A stretch of DNA of 64,000 nt from positions 1 to 64,000 of the forward strand of contig JAGFIS010000017.1 of the NCBI GenBank assembly GCA_024103425.1, in the 5' to 3' direction. The notes beneath the pieces were generated by a model. That model did no database searches. It saw only the letters and a program-made list of their open reading frames with translations, and had not been told where the DNA came from. Position 1 is the first letter of the stretch. Each line of letters opens with the position of its first letter. This document shows, piece by piece, positions 44,496 through 52,726 of the stretch. The DNA is from Chitinophagaceae bacterium (GTDB lineage Bacteria > Bacteroidota > Bacteroidia > Chitinophagales > Chitinophagaceae). The position numbers were made by a program, and so were the translations under genes.

Positions 44496-44672
44496 AAGAA
44501 GTTAGAGACGCTATAATCTGTCTGAAAAAGTAGATTCCCGTGAGTTACACACCGATTGTTGAAATCTTTTATGCAAACTTTTGTTAATTGGCCTCAAAAT
44601 AGTGGATCCCATTTTTTCAGGGAGGGTAAATTGACTACCTTACATATAATACATGTATTAGATTTTATTATT

Positions 44673-45227
44673 ATGAAGCAGAAAGAAGACATACCGGTAA
44701 TTTCGTCAGAAGAGGTAATTGTTGGGAATCCGGATGCGGCAGTTACAGTTACAGAGTTTGTTGATTATGAGAGCGAACAGACAGCTAAGCTACATCATAT
44801 TGTTAAGCAGTTAATGGAGGAGTTTGGAGACAAGGTTAACTTCAATTTCAGGCATTATCCTCAGACTACGATTCACCAAAAAGCACACAAGGCAGCCGAA
44901 GCAGCCATCGGTGCAGCACAAGAAGGTAGGTTCTGGGAGATGCATGAAATTTTGATTCAAAACCGTCGTCATCTGGGCACAGTATCGCTTAAACTGTATG
45001 CCAGAGAGGCAGGCGCTATGGCTAAGTCATTTCTCGATGACATGATCAACAGTAAGTATGGATGGTTTGTTCAGGATGACTTGAAATTCGGGCTCGAACT
45101 CGGAATTACTGAAGTTCCCGCATTCCTGATTAACGGCGAGAAGTTGGATAAGAAGCCTACCCATAAAAATCTGTCAGATGCCATAAAGGCGGCTCTCAAA
45201 AAGAGAAGGCTTAAAAAAGCGGCTTAA
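44673..45227 (+). CDS. DsbA-like thioredoxin-fold protein without cysteines
   Basis: The start at 44673 follows an untranslated-looking stretch; the longer frame to 44556 adds 39 unlikely residues. The domain is the DsbA/FrnE type: VIVGNPDAAVTVTEFVDYES, FNFRHYPQTTIHQKAHKAAEAAIGAAQEGRFWEMHEILIQN, and the cis-Pro loop LGITEVPAFLINGEK. The CPxC active site after VDYE is absent (SEQT at this place) and there is no cysteine in the whole protein, so it cannot do thiol chemistry. A binding or chaperone role is more likely. There is no signal peptide, so it is probably cytosolic. It is followed by convergent xerD. Confidence 0.85.
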   Translation: MKQKEDIPVISSEEVIVGNPDAAVTVTEFVDYESEQTAKLHHIVKQLMEEFGDKVNFNFRHYPQTTIHQKAHKAAEAAIGAAQEGRFWEMHEILIQNRRHLGTVSLKLYAREAGAMAKSFLDDMINSKYGWFVQDDLKFGLELGITEVPAFLINGEKLDKKPTHKNLSDAIKAALKKRRLKKAA

Positions 45228-45240
45228 TCATGACCCATTA

Positions 45241-46143
45241 TTAGTGGTGGTATGCAGGGTGATATTTGAACACAGTCTCCCTTAGATACTCTTTATCCAA
45301 GTGAGTATAAATTTCTGTTGTGGTGATACTTTCATGCCCCAGCATCTGCTGGACAGCTCTCAGGTCGGCTCCGCCTTCAACCAGGTGTGTGGCAAATGAA
45401 TGCCTGAAAGTGTGAGGCGAAATTTTCTTTTTTATCAGTGCTTTTTCCGCGAGGTCTTTAATGATCAGGAAGATCATTACCCGCGAAAGGGATTTTCCGA
45501 ATTTATTGAGGAAGAGGACATCCTCATATCCGTGAGCGATCTTACCTTTGGGCCTTACCTCTTTCAGGTAAATACCGATATATTTCAATGCTTCATGACC
45601 GATAGGTACGATTCTTTCCTTATCACCTTTCCCCGTCACACGAATAAAACCTTCTTCAAAATAAACTCCCGAAATCAATAGTCCGGTCACCTCGCTGACC
45701 CTCAGTCCGCAACTGTACATCGTCTCAATGATTGCCTTATTCCTCGCTCCCTCCGGAGTACTGACATCAATCGCATTGAGGATTTTCTCTATTTCTTCAA
45801 CAGTTAGAAAGTCAGGCAGCCTTCTTTGAAGCCTGGGTGTCTCCAGCAAAGCAGATGGATCGTCAGAAATAATCTCTTCGAGCATGCAATAGGCAAAGAA
45901 GTTTCTGATGCCCGAAGTGATTCTGGCTTGCGAGGTAGGAGTGAAGCCTATTTGATGAATATAAGTAATAAATGCAGAGAGGTCTTGGTAAGTAATTTTT
46001 GCAGGCTGGATGTTCTTTTCATTGTCCTCCAGCCACCGGGTCAGCAACTCCACGTCATGCACGTAAGCATCGGCAGTATTGCCTGAAAGTGACTTTTCCA
46101 GCAACAAATGGTTGCGAAAACCTTTTATATATTCCTTCCACAT
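45241..46143 (-). CDS. xerD: Site-specific tyrosine recombinase XerD
   Basis: Resolves chromosome dimers at dif with a XerC partner. The N-terminal SAM-like DNA-binding domain opens with FRNHLLLEKSLSGNTADAYVHDVELL. The catalytic residues are all present: Arg148 (CGLRVSEV), Lys172 (GKGDKER), His244 and Arg247 (HTFRHSF), His270 (LGHESI) and Tyr279 (EIYTH). The 300-residue length is normal for Xer. No phage or integron genes surround it, so I take it as the housekeeping enzyme, although XerC/XerD naming rests on overall resemblance. Confidence 0.94.
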   Translation of the reverse strand: MWKEYIKGFRNHLLLEKSLSGNTADAYVHDVELLTRWLEDNEKNIQPAKITYQDLSAFITYIHQIGFTPTSQARITSGIRNFFAYCMLEEIISDDPSALLETPRLQRRLPDFLTVEEIEKILNAIDVSTPEGARNKAIIETMYSCGLRVSEVTGLLISGVYFEEGFIRVTGKGDKERIVPIGHEALKYIGIYLKEVRPKGKIAHGYEDVLFLNKFGKSLSRVMIFLIIKDLAEKALIKKKISPHTFRHSFATHLVEGGADLRAVQQMLGHESITTTEIYTHLDKEYLRETVFKYHPAYHH

Positions 46144-46229
46144 TATTATTAAAAAGTAATTTCATAGTTGCCAATGTATATTTAACTACTACTTTTACAT
46201 AACCAAAAATATCAATTCTAGTACTATTA

Positions 46230-46745
46230 ATGGCTAACAACTTATTAAGGCACCATGCAAAAGAGTTTCAGAAGAACAGAAAACGCCTACGTCAGTTTAT
46301 CACCAGAAACGAGGACACCATCTCCGAGAAGGATGCTCCGTTATTGGCCGATGCCGAAAAAACTGCGTGGGAGAAAGTTAACTGTCTAGACTGTGCGAAT
46401 TGCTGCAAGGTGATGACACCAACCTATACTAAGGCCGACATAGAGCGGATTTCAACCTACCTGAAGATGACACCGACAGAATTCAAGAAAAAGTGGCTGG
46501 TGTATGAACGAGAAAGCCGGTCGTGGGTAAACAAATCGCGTCCTTGTCAGTTTCTCGATTTGAAGACGAATAAGTGTACTATTTACGAAGTACGCCCTGC
46601 CGATTGTGCCGGTTTTCCTCATCTGCAGAAGCGGCCGTTTAAAGATTATTTCTATCTCCACAAGCAAAACATTGAGTACTGTCCCGCTACCATGGAAATG
46701 GTAAAAAAGTTTGAAGAACTGAAGAAACAACAGAAAAAAGCGTAG
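46230..46745 (+). CDS. YkgJ-type cysteine-cluster protein
   Basis: Probable metal- (zinc or iron-sulfur) binding protein. The cysteine pattern of the YkgJ/UPF0153 family is clear: LDCANCCKVMTP, then CQFLDLKTNKCTIYEVRPADCAGFPH, and a later Cys in EYCPATME. N-terminal part is helical and charged. The role of the family is not defined. Divergent from xerD (86 bp), and 30 bp before the L,D-transpeptidase gene, so co-transcription with that gene is likely. Confidence 0.88.
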   Translation: MANNLLRHHAKEFQKNRKRLRQFITRNEDTISEKDAPLLADAEKTAWEKVNCLDCANCCKVMTPTYTKADIERISTYLKMTPTEFKKKWLVYERESRSWVNKSRPCQFLDLKTNKCTIYEVRPADCAGFPHLQKRPFKDYFYLHKQNIEYCPATMEMVKKFEELKKQQKKA

Positions 46746-46775
46746 CTTTCGTTCAGTAAAACGAATTTGAGTCGT

Positions 46776-48452
46776 ATGCGTACCCGATTGGCTTTAGGAA
46801 TTCTTATGTCAAGCCTGGTGATTCTCTTTTCTTGCAAGGGGTGTGGTTCTCCAGAAGAATCCGTTATTGTGCTGACACCTGAAGAAATGGATGAAACGGT
46901 ATCCCAAAATATTCGTACACTTACAGGTTGGGCTGTAGATAACGGAGGACAACTGGACGATTCGACACTTCTGTACCTGGATACATTGACAAACCTTTTT
47001 TATCAACAAAATGACTATAAAAGCATCTGGAGTAGCAAGGAGATAAAGAATCCGCTGGCAGACTCATTATACAATTTTGTGAAGAATGTCAGGAATTACG
47101 GATTGTTTCCTTCTGATTATCATCTGAAAGAAATAGAAGCTTTGCATACCCGCCTGAAAGAAGATTCGCTCGCTTTTATGGATGCAGTGGTGTGGACCAG
47201 GCTGGATGTATTCTCAACGGATGCCTTTTTCAGGTTACTGAAAGACCTGAAGCAAAGCATTATGACGCCGGACAGCACATCTATCTTGTACCAATCAGGC
47301 GCACGGGATTCATTCTTTTATAAAAACCTGAATGCTGTTTTTACTTCAGGAAATCTAACTCCCGTTCTTGAAAGTGTAGAGCCGAATATCATTCCATATA
47401 AGAACTTGAAAAAATTAATTCCGGCCTTCGTGAGCAAAATGGATACTGCACGTTATGCAAGAATTAAGTTCCCTGACAGTAATGCCGTTAATCTCAGGAA
47501 AAATGTTTACGCGAGGTTACTGCGTGCCGGATTTGGTGATTCAGTGACGGTATATCCGGATTCACTGACCTATGCGCGCGCCGTAAAAAAATATCAGGAG
47601 AAAGCTGGCATTGAAGCCGATGGAAAAGTGGGAAAACAGACAATCAATTCATTGAACATGTCGGATGAGGTAAAATTCCGCATGATTGCACTGACAATGG
47701 ACAAGTACCGGGCAAGGGGTAAAATGCCTGCGAGCTATATTTGGGCAAATATTCCATCATTCAGGCTGGATGTTTGGGTTAATGATGAATTGAAACTACA
47801 GTCGAGAATTGTGGTGGGTAAGCCCACAACACCTACCCCTACACTTGTTTCAGTTATCAACAATATGGTCACTTTCCCGGTATGGACTATCCCGGCGAGT
47901 ATCATTAAGGATGAAATTCTACCGCAGTTAAGAAAGGATCCCGGCTATCTCGCAAGGAAGGGGTATAATCTCTTCACGAATGACGGGGAGGAAATAGATC
48001 CGTTTAGTGTCGACTGGACTAAATACAAAACCGGTATTCCATGGCGAATAATCCAGGGCAGCGGAGATGACAACGCACTGGGAATATTTAAGTTTAACTT
48101 TTACAACCCCTATAGTGTATACCTGCACGATACTAATCAGCGTTATTTATTTGCAAACAGCAACAGGGCATTGAGTCACGGATGTGTGCGTGTGCAGAAA
48201 TGGAAAGATCTGGCTGAAATAATTACCACCCGGGACAGTACATTGAGTTCGGGCTCAAGACTGGCATACAACATGGATAGCGTTAATACCTGGTTGCAAA
48301 CAGAGGCCAGGAAAACGATTTATATTAAAAATAAGTTTCCTCTTTATATAGATTACTTTACGTGCGACGAGAATGACGGAAAGATTGGTTTCTATGAGGA
48401 TATCTACAACCGGGATGCAGGCCTGATTGAGAAGTACTTTGCGAAGAACTAA
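46776..48452 (+). CDS. L,D-transpeptidase (YcbB-like) lipoprotein
   Basis: Cross-links peptidoglycan peptides (3-3 links) or anchors proteins to it. The start at the ATG of 46776 gives a lipoprotein signal (MRTRLALGILMSSLVILFSC); a TTG three codons upstream is less likely. After a long N-terminal scaffold domain comes a peptidoglycan-binding repeat (YARAVKKYQEKAGIEADGKVGKQTINSLN), then the catalytic domain, with SHGCVRVQ, where Cys is the nucleophile. About 560 residues matches the large YcbB/LdtD type. In the operon behind YkgJ-type protein and 66 bp before the RlpA-like gene. Confidence 0.92.
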   Translation: MRTRLALGILMSSLVILFSCKGCGSPEESVIVLTPEEMDETVSQNIRTLTGWAVDNGGQLDDSTLLYLDTLTNLFYQQNDYKSIWSSKEIKNPLADSLYNFVKNVRNYGLFPSDYHLKEIEALHTRLKEDSLAFMDAVVWTRLDVFSTDAFFRLLKDLKQSIMTPDSTSILYQSGARDSFFYKNLNAVFTSGNLTPVLESVEPNIIPYKNLKKLIPAFVSKMDTARYARIKFPDSNAVNLRKNVYARLLRAGFGDSVTVYPDSLTYARAVKKYQEKAGIEADGKVGKQTINSLNMSDEVKFRMIALTMDKYRARGKMPASYIWANIPSFRLDVWVNDELKLQSRIVVGKPTTPTPTLVSVINNMVTFPVWTIPASIIKDEILPQLRKDPGYLARKGYNLFTNDGEEIDPFSVDWTKYKTGIPWRIIQGSGDDNALGIFKFNFYNPYSVYLHDTNQRYLFANSNRALSHGCVRVQKWKDLAEIITTRDSTLSSGSRLAYNMDSVNTWLQTEARKTIYIKNKFPLYIDYFTCDENDGKIGFYEDIYNRDAGLIEKYFAKN

Positions 48453-48518
48453 ACCAGTTTCTACAGTATTCTGAGGGGTTTCGAGAAGTGAGGGCAGCAG
48501 GATTTATAGTTTCAAAAT

Positions 48519-48968
48519 ATGATGATTCAGAAAAAGATTATATGGCGTTTTAGTTTTATTTGTTTATTATTTTTTGCTGTGCCATTCTGCGGCATTGGGC
48601 AGGAGGTTGATACTCTGCAGATGGAAACTGATTCATTGGTTGTTGTTCCTGTAAAAGAGAAAAAGGTTTACAAGGGTATCGCCAGTTATTATCATGATAA
48701 GTTTCACGGCCGGAAAATGAGTAACGGACAGCTCTATGATAAGATGAAAATGACCGCTGCTTCCAACGTTTTACCCCTTAATAAGTGGTTCAGGGTTTTG
48801 AATCCACGAAACGGCAAGTCGGTATTGGTTAAAATCACAGATCGAATGCATCCCAAAAATAAACGCCTGATAGATCTCTCTTATATTGCTGCAAAAGAGC
48901 TGGACATGTTGTCAAGAGGCATTATTCATGTAGAGATTACAGAGTCTGATGCAGCTGGCAAACTTTGA
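48519..48968 (+). CDS. RlpA-like double-psi beta-barrel protein
   Basis: Exported protein of the RlpA group, which in other bacteria trims stem peptide-free glycan strands at the septum. Signal peptide in residues 1-28 (IIWRFSFICLLFFAVPFCGIG). The barrel is seen in GIASYYHDKFHGRKMSNGQLYDKMKMTAASNVLPLNKWFRVLN, KSVLVKITDRMHP and the end DLSYIAAKELDMLSRGIIHVEI. At 149 residues it has the barrel only and no SPOR domain. Neighbours (L,D-transpeptidase and OmpA) make a cell-wall role likely. Confidence 0.9.
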   Translation: MMIQKKIIWRFSFICLLFFAVPFCGIGQEVDTLQMETDSLVVVPVKEKKVYKGIASYYHDKFHGRKMSNGQLYDKMKMTAASNVLPLNKWFRVLNPRNGKSVLVKITDRMHPKNKRLIDLSYIAAKELDMLSRGIIHVEITESDAAGKL

Positions 48969-49014
48969 TTATTCCGGATAGAAATAAAAAATTTCCTACT
49001 CTTAAAAGAAGCGC

Positions 49015-49022
49015 TATTTTTG
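49015..49022 (+). promoter_or_regulatory. -7 box TATTTTTG of the OmpA-family gene
   Basis: Exact TAnnTTTG box 24 bases before the ATG at 49047. Confidence 0.5.
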
Positions 49023-49046
49023 CGCCAAATATTATTCAGAATAGTT

Positions 49047-50393
49047 ATGAAAAAATTTTGCTTATTTTCTTTAGTGGTACTGTTCTCACTTGGGGTTCAG
49101 GCACAATCTGGTAATTCAGTAAAACAGGACTACACTAAAGGTAAGGCTTTGGGATTAAGCTTCACTCTGACTGATTTTCATGCTGCATCTGTATTGCGCA
49201 ATACCAGTGTAGTTGAAATGTTCAAGAAAGGAAATTTCTTCAACAGCAACCACATGACTCCGGGTCTGGCTTTGAATTACCTGCAAGGGTTGTCGAATCA
49301 CGTTGATTTTGCCGGAAGTCTGGGTGTAAACTTCGTAGATTACCCTATAACAGGGATGCCCGCTTTCAATGCAGATAATTTCTACTTGGAAGCCACTGGA
49401 TCATTGAATTTGAAACTCTTATCAGATTATTACTGGGTAACACCATTTGCAGATCTCGGTGTTGGTTTTAGTAAGTATCTGAAAAACTACGCTGCATTTA
49501 TTCCTACCGGAGTAGGTCTGCAGGTAAATTTTTCTGATGAGGCGTTCATGCTTCTCAACTCACAATATCGTATCCCGGTAACTTCACGCGGAAGCTACCA
49601 CTTCTACCACAGCATCGGTGTCGCTGCTACAATTGCTAAGAAGAAAGTACAGGAAACAGTAGTATTACCACCGCCACCGCCCCCGGTTTCTGATCGTGAT
49701 GGTGATGGAATTCCAGATGATGATGATCGTTGCCCTGATGCAGCAGGTCCGTCTTCGCTGAAAGGCTGTCCTGACCGCGACGGCGACGGAATCGCTGATA
49801 TTGATGATAAGTGCCCAGACCAGAAAGGTGTTGCTAAGTACCAGGGTTGTCCGATTCCTGACAGTGACGGAGATGGTATCAACGACGAAGAAGATAAATG
49901 TCCGAACGTACCGGGTGTTGCGCGTTACCAGGGTTGCCCGATTCCTGACAGCGATGGAGATGGTGTAAACGATGAAGTTGATAAATGTCCTAACGAAGCC
50001 GGACCTGCTTCAAACAAGGGATGCCCTGTTGTTGAAGAGACTGCAATCGCGAAAGTAACTGAGGCTGCCAAGAATGTATTCTTCAACACCAGCAGCAGCA
50101 AACTGATGGCAAAATCTTATGGACCGCTGAATGAAGTGGTACAAGTGTTGAAAGACAATCCGACTTACAAGATTTCTGTTGACGGATATACTGACAATAC
50201 AGGTAAAGCAGATTTTAACCAAAAGCTTTCTGAAGCTCGTGCTAAGAGTGTAAAAGATTATCTGGTATCTAAAGGAATCGACGAGAGCCGCATTACTTCT
50301 GCAGGACACGGTATCGAAAATCCGATTGCAGATAACAATACTGCTGCCGGACGTGCACAGAACAGAAGGGTTGAGATGACGTTGTCTAACTAA
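49047..50393 (+). CDS. OmpA-family protein with TSP type 3 repeats
   Basis: Outer-membrane protein linking the membrane to peptidoglycan. The start at 49047 gives the Sec signal MKKFCLFSLVVLFSLGVQAQ. A barrel-like N-terminal region (SNHVDFAGSLGVNFVDY to YRIPVTSRGSYHFYHSIGVAATIAKK) is followed by a proline hinge, then four calcium-binding TSP3 repeats (DRDGDGIPDDDDRCPD, DRDGDGIADIDDKCPD, DSDGDGINDEEDKCPN, DSDGDGVNDEVDKCPN). The C-terminal OmpA/MotB domain has ISVDGYTDNTGKADFNQKLSEARAKSVKDYL and ends RAQNRRVEMTLSN. Repeats 3 and 4 are nearly identical in a 78-bp DNA unit, so recent duplication is plausible. A strong terminator follows. Confidence 0.95.
   Translation: MKKFCLFSLVVLFSLGVQAQSGNSVKQDYTKGKALGLSFTLTDFHAASVLRNTSVVEMFKKGNFFNSNHMTPGLALNYLQGLSNHVDFAGSLGVNFVDYPITGMPAFNADNFYLEATGSLNLKLLSDYYWVTPFADLGVGFSKYLKNYAAFIPTGVGLQVNFSDEAFMLLNSQYRIPVTSRGSYHFYHSIGVAATIAKKKVQETVVLPPPPPPVSDRDGDGIPDDDDRCPDAAGPSSLKGCPDRDGDGIADIDDKCPDQKGVAKYQGCPIPDSDGDGINDEEDKCPNVPGVARYQGCPIPDSDGDGVNDEVDKCPNEAGPASNKGCPVVEETAIAKVTEAAKNVFFNTSSSKLMAKSYGPLNEVVQVLKDNPTYKISVDGYTDNTGKADFNQKLSEARAKSVKDYLVSKGIDESRITSAGHGIENPIADNNTAAGRAQNRRVEMTLSN
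49851..50003 (+). repeat. Near-identical 78-bp units inside the TSP3 region
   Basis: Two consecutive units of about 78 bp encode TSP3 repeats 3 and 4, each beginning with the CAGGGTTG(T/C)CCGATTCCTGACAG stretch (49851 and 49929), sharing most bases. Confidence 0.6.
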
Positions 50394-50420
50394 ATATTAA
50401 TTGGTTATAGTTTATTAAAA

Positions 50421-50446
50421 GGCTGCGAGTTCTCGCAGCCTTTTTT
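50421..50446 (+). terminator. Rho-independent terminator of the OmpA-family gene
   Basis: GGCTGCGA (50421-50428), loop GTTC, TCGCAGCC (50433-50440), then six T. Flanking A and T extend the stem. Confidence 0.9.
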
Positions 50447-50504
50447 ATTTGTTTAAACATTAATCGCCTAATGGTTGCTTTGAAGAAAAGATGTTGTTTT
50501 TGTC

Positions 50505-50540
50505 CGGTAAAAAGAATAGGGCTGCCTGAAAAGACAGCCC
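50505..50540 (-). terminator. Terminator of rnpB
   Basis: On the minus strand GGGCTG and CAGCCC (50540-50535 with 50524-50519) form a stem, with a T-rich tail towards 50510. It lies 15 bases beyond the 3' end of RNase P RNA. Confidence 0.65.
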
Positions 50541-50555
50541 CAAAATTTAATAAAG

Positions 50556-50951
50556 TGCAAGCCTCGTAAGCCGGCTTCTGTAATCACGCCAGGGGCGCGA
50601 CGGTTATCATTTATCTGGCCACCGCATTACTGCAGATGATCATAGCTGCCTACCCATTCCGGTATTGGACGAACCAATGGCAGACGGGCCGCCTGCCTAG
50701 CGCACGAAGCGCCAACCGGAACCTACGTGGCATTGCAGCACACAAGGTTTACCCGAAACTCCGGTTACCCGGAATCTCCGTAAGCTCTTACCTTACGTTT
50801 TCACCCTTACCACGGCTAAGCCGGGGCGGTAATTTTCTGTGGCACTATCTCCCGGGCTGAGCCCGGACCGGCTGTTAACCGGTGTGTTGCCCTGTGCTGG
50901 CCGGACTTTCCTCATCCCTGAATAGTCGGGAAGCGATAACCTCAGCTTGCA
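50556..50951 (-). ncRNA. rnpB: RNase P RNA, bacterial type A
   Basis: Catalytic RNA that cuts the 5' leader from tRNA precursors. On the minus strand the conserved 5' core GAGGAAAGTCCGG and the 3' core ACAGAAGCCGGCTTA are present, together with AGGGTGAAAACGTAAGG-like and the usual GCGGTGG/CCGTCG elements. The two ends pair as helix P1: TGCAAGC (50951-50945) with GCTTGCA (50562-50556), which I used to set the boundaries. The roughly 396-nt length is normal. No protein-coding frame in the region is credible. Terminator follows. Confidence 0.95.
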
Positions 50952-51046
50952 GCAATTCATAAAATTACGAAATTATTCCAGCCCGTAGATGATTCTACAG
51001 CCCGGGGAAGTAGCATTTTTAAATAATAACCGGTTAATATTTAAAA

Positions 51047-51721
51047 TCAGTGATACAGACTCTCTCCGTTTTCATCGGTTGTGAGTATTTCCGACATATA
51101 ATCAAAAAAAGGACGAAGAGCAAGGAAGGTGTTGATTACTTCCTTGAAGAATCCGGGAGCAGTAACTTCTTCATCTGTAAAATACCGTCTTACGATAAAC
51201 TGTTTTTTCCTGAGCAAATCGATAGCAGGATCATCATTATTAAAACTGCGCGGGGCAGAAGATAATTCTTCGCCTTGCAGTTCGCTGAAGTATTTTTTGA
51301 ATTTGGCAGATACCAAAATCTTTCTCAAAGGTTGAGCATCTATAGCCAATTCCCTCCTGATTCTAAGAAGGTCTTTACTCTTCGGTTTCCAGAATCCACC
51401 GCTGACAGCACTCTTACCCGGTTCTATATTGAGATAATAACCACCTCTCAACAAAGGCTTAGTTCTGCCAAGATAAAGTCGGAACCACGTTTTGTAAGGA
51501 GTTTTGTCTTGCGAGAAACGAAGGTCCCGATAGATGCGGTGCATGTGAAACTCCTGAAGACTGTCGGTCTTTTGCATCTCATGATAAATGGCTTCGAAGA
51601 AACCTTTAACTTCCTCTCTAACTTTGTCGTAACGACTCTTGTTCTTTTTGAACCATTCGCGGTTGTTATTCGTTTTTAAATCTTTTAAAAATTTGAGATG
51701 ATTTGTAGTTATAGTCTTCAT
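51047..51721 (-). CDS. DUF2461 family protein
   Basis: Cytosolic protein of unknown function. The ATG at 51721 is preferred to a TTG two codons further upstream. It fits DUF2461: FLKDLKTNNNREWFKKNKSRYDKVREEVKGFFEAIYHEM near the start, FRLYLGRTKPLLRGGYYLNIEPGKSAVSGGFW in the middle and FYTDEEV/FFKEVINTFLALRPFFDYM-like helices at the end. Family length is about 220 residues, as here. It is transcribed towards rnpB with a gap of nearly 100 bp and has no operon partner. Confidence 0.9.
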   Translation of the reverse strand: MKTITTNHLKFLKDLKTNNNREWFKKNKSRYDKVREEVKGFFEAIYHEMQKTDSLQEFHMHRIYRDLRFSQDKTPYKTWFRLYLGRTKPLLRGGYYLNIEPGKSAVSGGFWKPKSKDLLRIRRELAIDAQPLRKILVSAKFKKYFSELQGEELSSAPRSFNNDDPAIDLLRKKQFIVRRYFTDEEVTAPGFFKEVINTFLALRPFFDYMSEILTTDENGESLYH

Positions 51722-51852
51722 CAGCAAATGATTTTTCTTAGGGATAAATCAAGTATGGCAGGCGACAAGTTAAATGAAATAGAATTATTTAAAACAAAAA
51801 GGCTTTGAAAGTTTCAGCCAACAGGATTAAAACTCATGCATTAAAGTCGATT

Positions 51853-52059
51853 TCAATTCTCCATAAAATGTAAGTCTTTTCTGAAGAAAATTGAATATAC
51901 CGTTACAGCAATTCCGATTATGAGGGCAGCAATTCCGGAGTGTTTCCCTGTGTTGTGAAGTACGTGCATGAGAATTAAAGCACCGATAATCGTCAGGAGA
52001 GCTCCAATGGTCAGCAACCCGTAATCTTTTAAAAATCTGAGTATTCTAAACAGTAACAT
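51853..52059 (-). CDS. Small two-helix membrane protein
   Basis: 68-residue protein with the ATG at 52059 and two hydrophobic helices (LLTIGALLTIIGALILMHVL and IAALIIGIAVTVYSIFF) joined by HNTGKHSG. A frame start 11 codons further upstream (TTG) is less likely. I do not recognise the family. Its place between NlpE-like and DUF2461 genes gives no hint of its function. Confidence 0.6.
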   Translation of the reverse strand: MLLFRILRFLKDYGLLTIGALLTIIGALILMHVLHNTGKHSGIAALIIGIAVTVYSIFFRKDLHFMEN

Positions 52060-52166
52060 TGCAAACAAGGCTATATTTCTATAGCCTTGCAAACAAATAA
52101 CATGCTATTTCTTAACAGAACTTAAATATTGTCGTTAAAATAGCCGGTGAAATTTCCTTAAGAGTA

Positions 52167-52595
52167 CTAATCAACGTTCTTCTTCAGTTTGTAGTTTTCA
52201 GCCAGATCGCCGGTAACAACATTGCCATCCTGATCGAGTGCGAATAAAATATTTTCGCCAACTTTGTATTTCTGTCCGTTAGAAGAAAGCGTGATGACAG
52301 AGCCGTCTGCATCCCAACCAAAAGTTCCGTTTTCGTTGAATGTGTCTCTGTCAATATACTCTTGCGTAAGCGTGTAGGTATTGTCATTCTTCAGTTCGAG
52401 AGTAGTTTTGATTCCTGCACAATCAGCACACGGGAGTGTTCCCTGATATATTCCGGCCCAGTCCAGAGAATTCTGACTGTTATGTCCGTCAGAAATAGCT
52501 TCAGTTTCTGTTTCTGTCTTTGCCTCAGAACCTGAATTGCAGGAAGTAAAAACAGCCATGGAGGCAATTGTCAAGAGTAAAAAAATCTTTTTCAT
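52167..52595 (-). CDS. NlpE-like lipoprotein
   Basis: Outer-membrane or surface lipoprotein of the NlpE/CutF N-terminal type. The start at 52595 gives MKKIFLLLTIASMAVFTSC with the lipidated Cys; upstream residues to 52628 are unlikely. The diagnostic loop is visible as WAGIYQGTLPCADCAGIKTTLELKNDNTYTLTQEYID with the CADC pair, followed by TFGWDADGSVITL and a closing strand. NlpE senses surface contact and copper in Proteobacteria through Cpx, but no Cpx partner is seen here. It stands 131 bp before the alpha-2-macroglobulin gene on the same strand. Confidence 0.88.
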   Translation of the reverse strand: MKKIFLLLTIASMAVFTSCNSGSEAKTETETEAISDGHNSQNSLDWAGIYQGTLPCADCAGIKTTLELKNDNTYTLTQEYIDRDTFNENGTFGWDADGSVITLSSNGQKYKVGENILFALDQDGNVVTGDLAENYKLKKNVD

Positions 52596-52726
52596 TTCAA
52601 TTAAAGGTTTAAAATTTTCAGTTTGCAAAGGTCAGAATAATAAAAATCCAAAAGGTTTAATCAGTCTTGAAAAGAAGTTAAAATTCACGACCATCCCCCT
52701 GAAAACTCATAATTCATCACTTATAA

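Noticed and set aside
49851..50003. CRISPR-like spacing in the OmpA gene
   Set aside because: The repeats encode TSP3 units in frame; no spacers.
50636..50860. 74-residue plus-strand frame over RNase P RNA
   Set aside because: The region is rnpB on the minus strand, with its conserved cores and P1 pairing.
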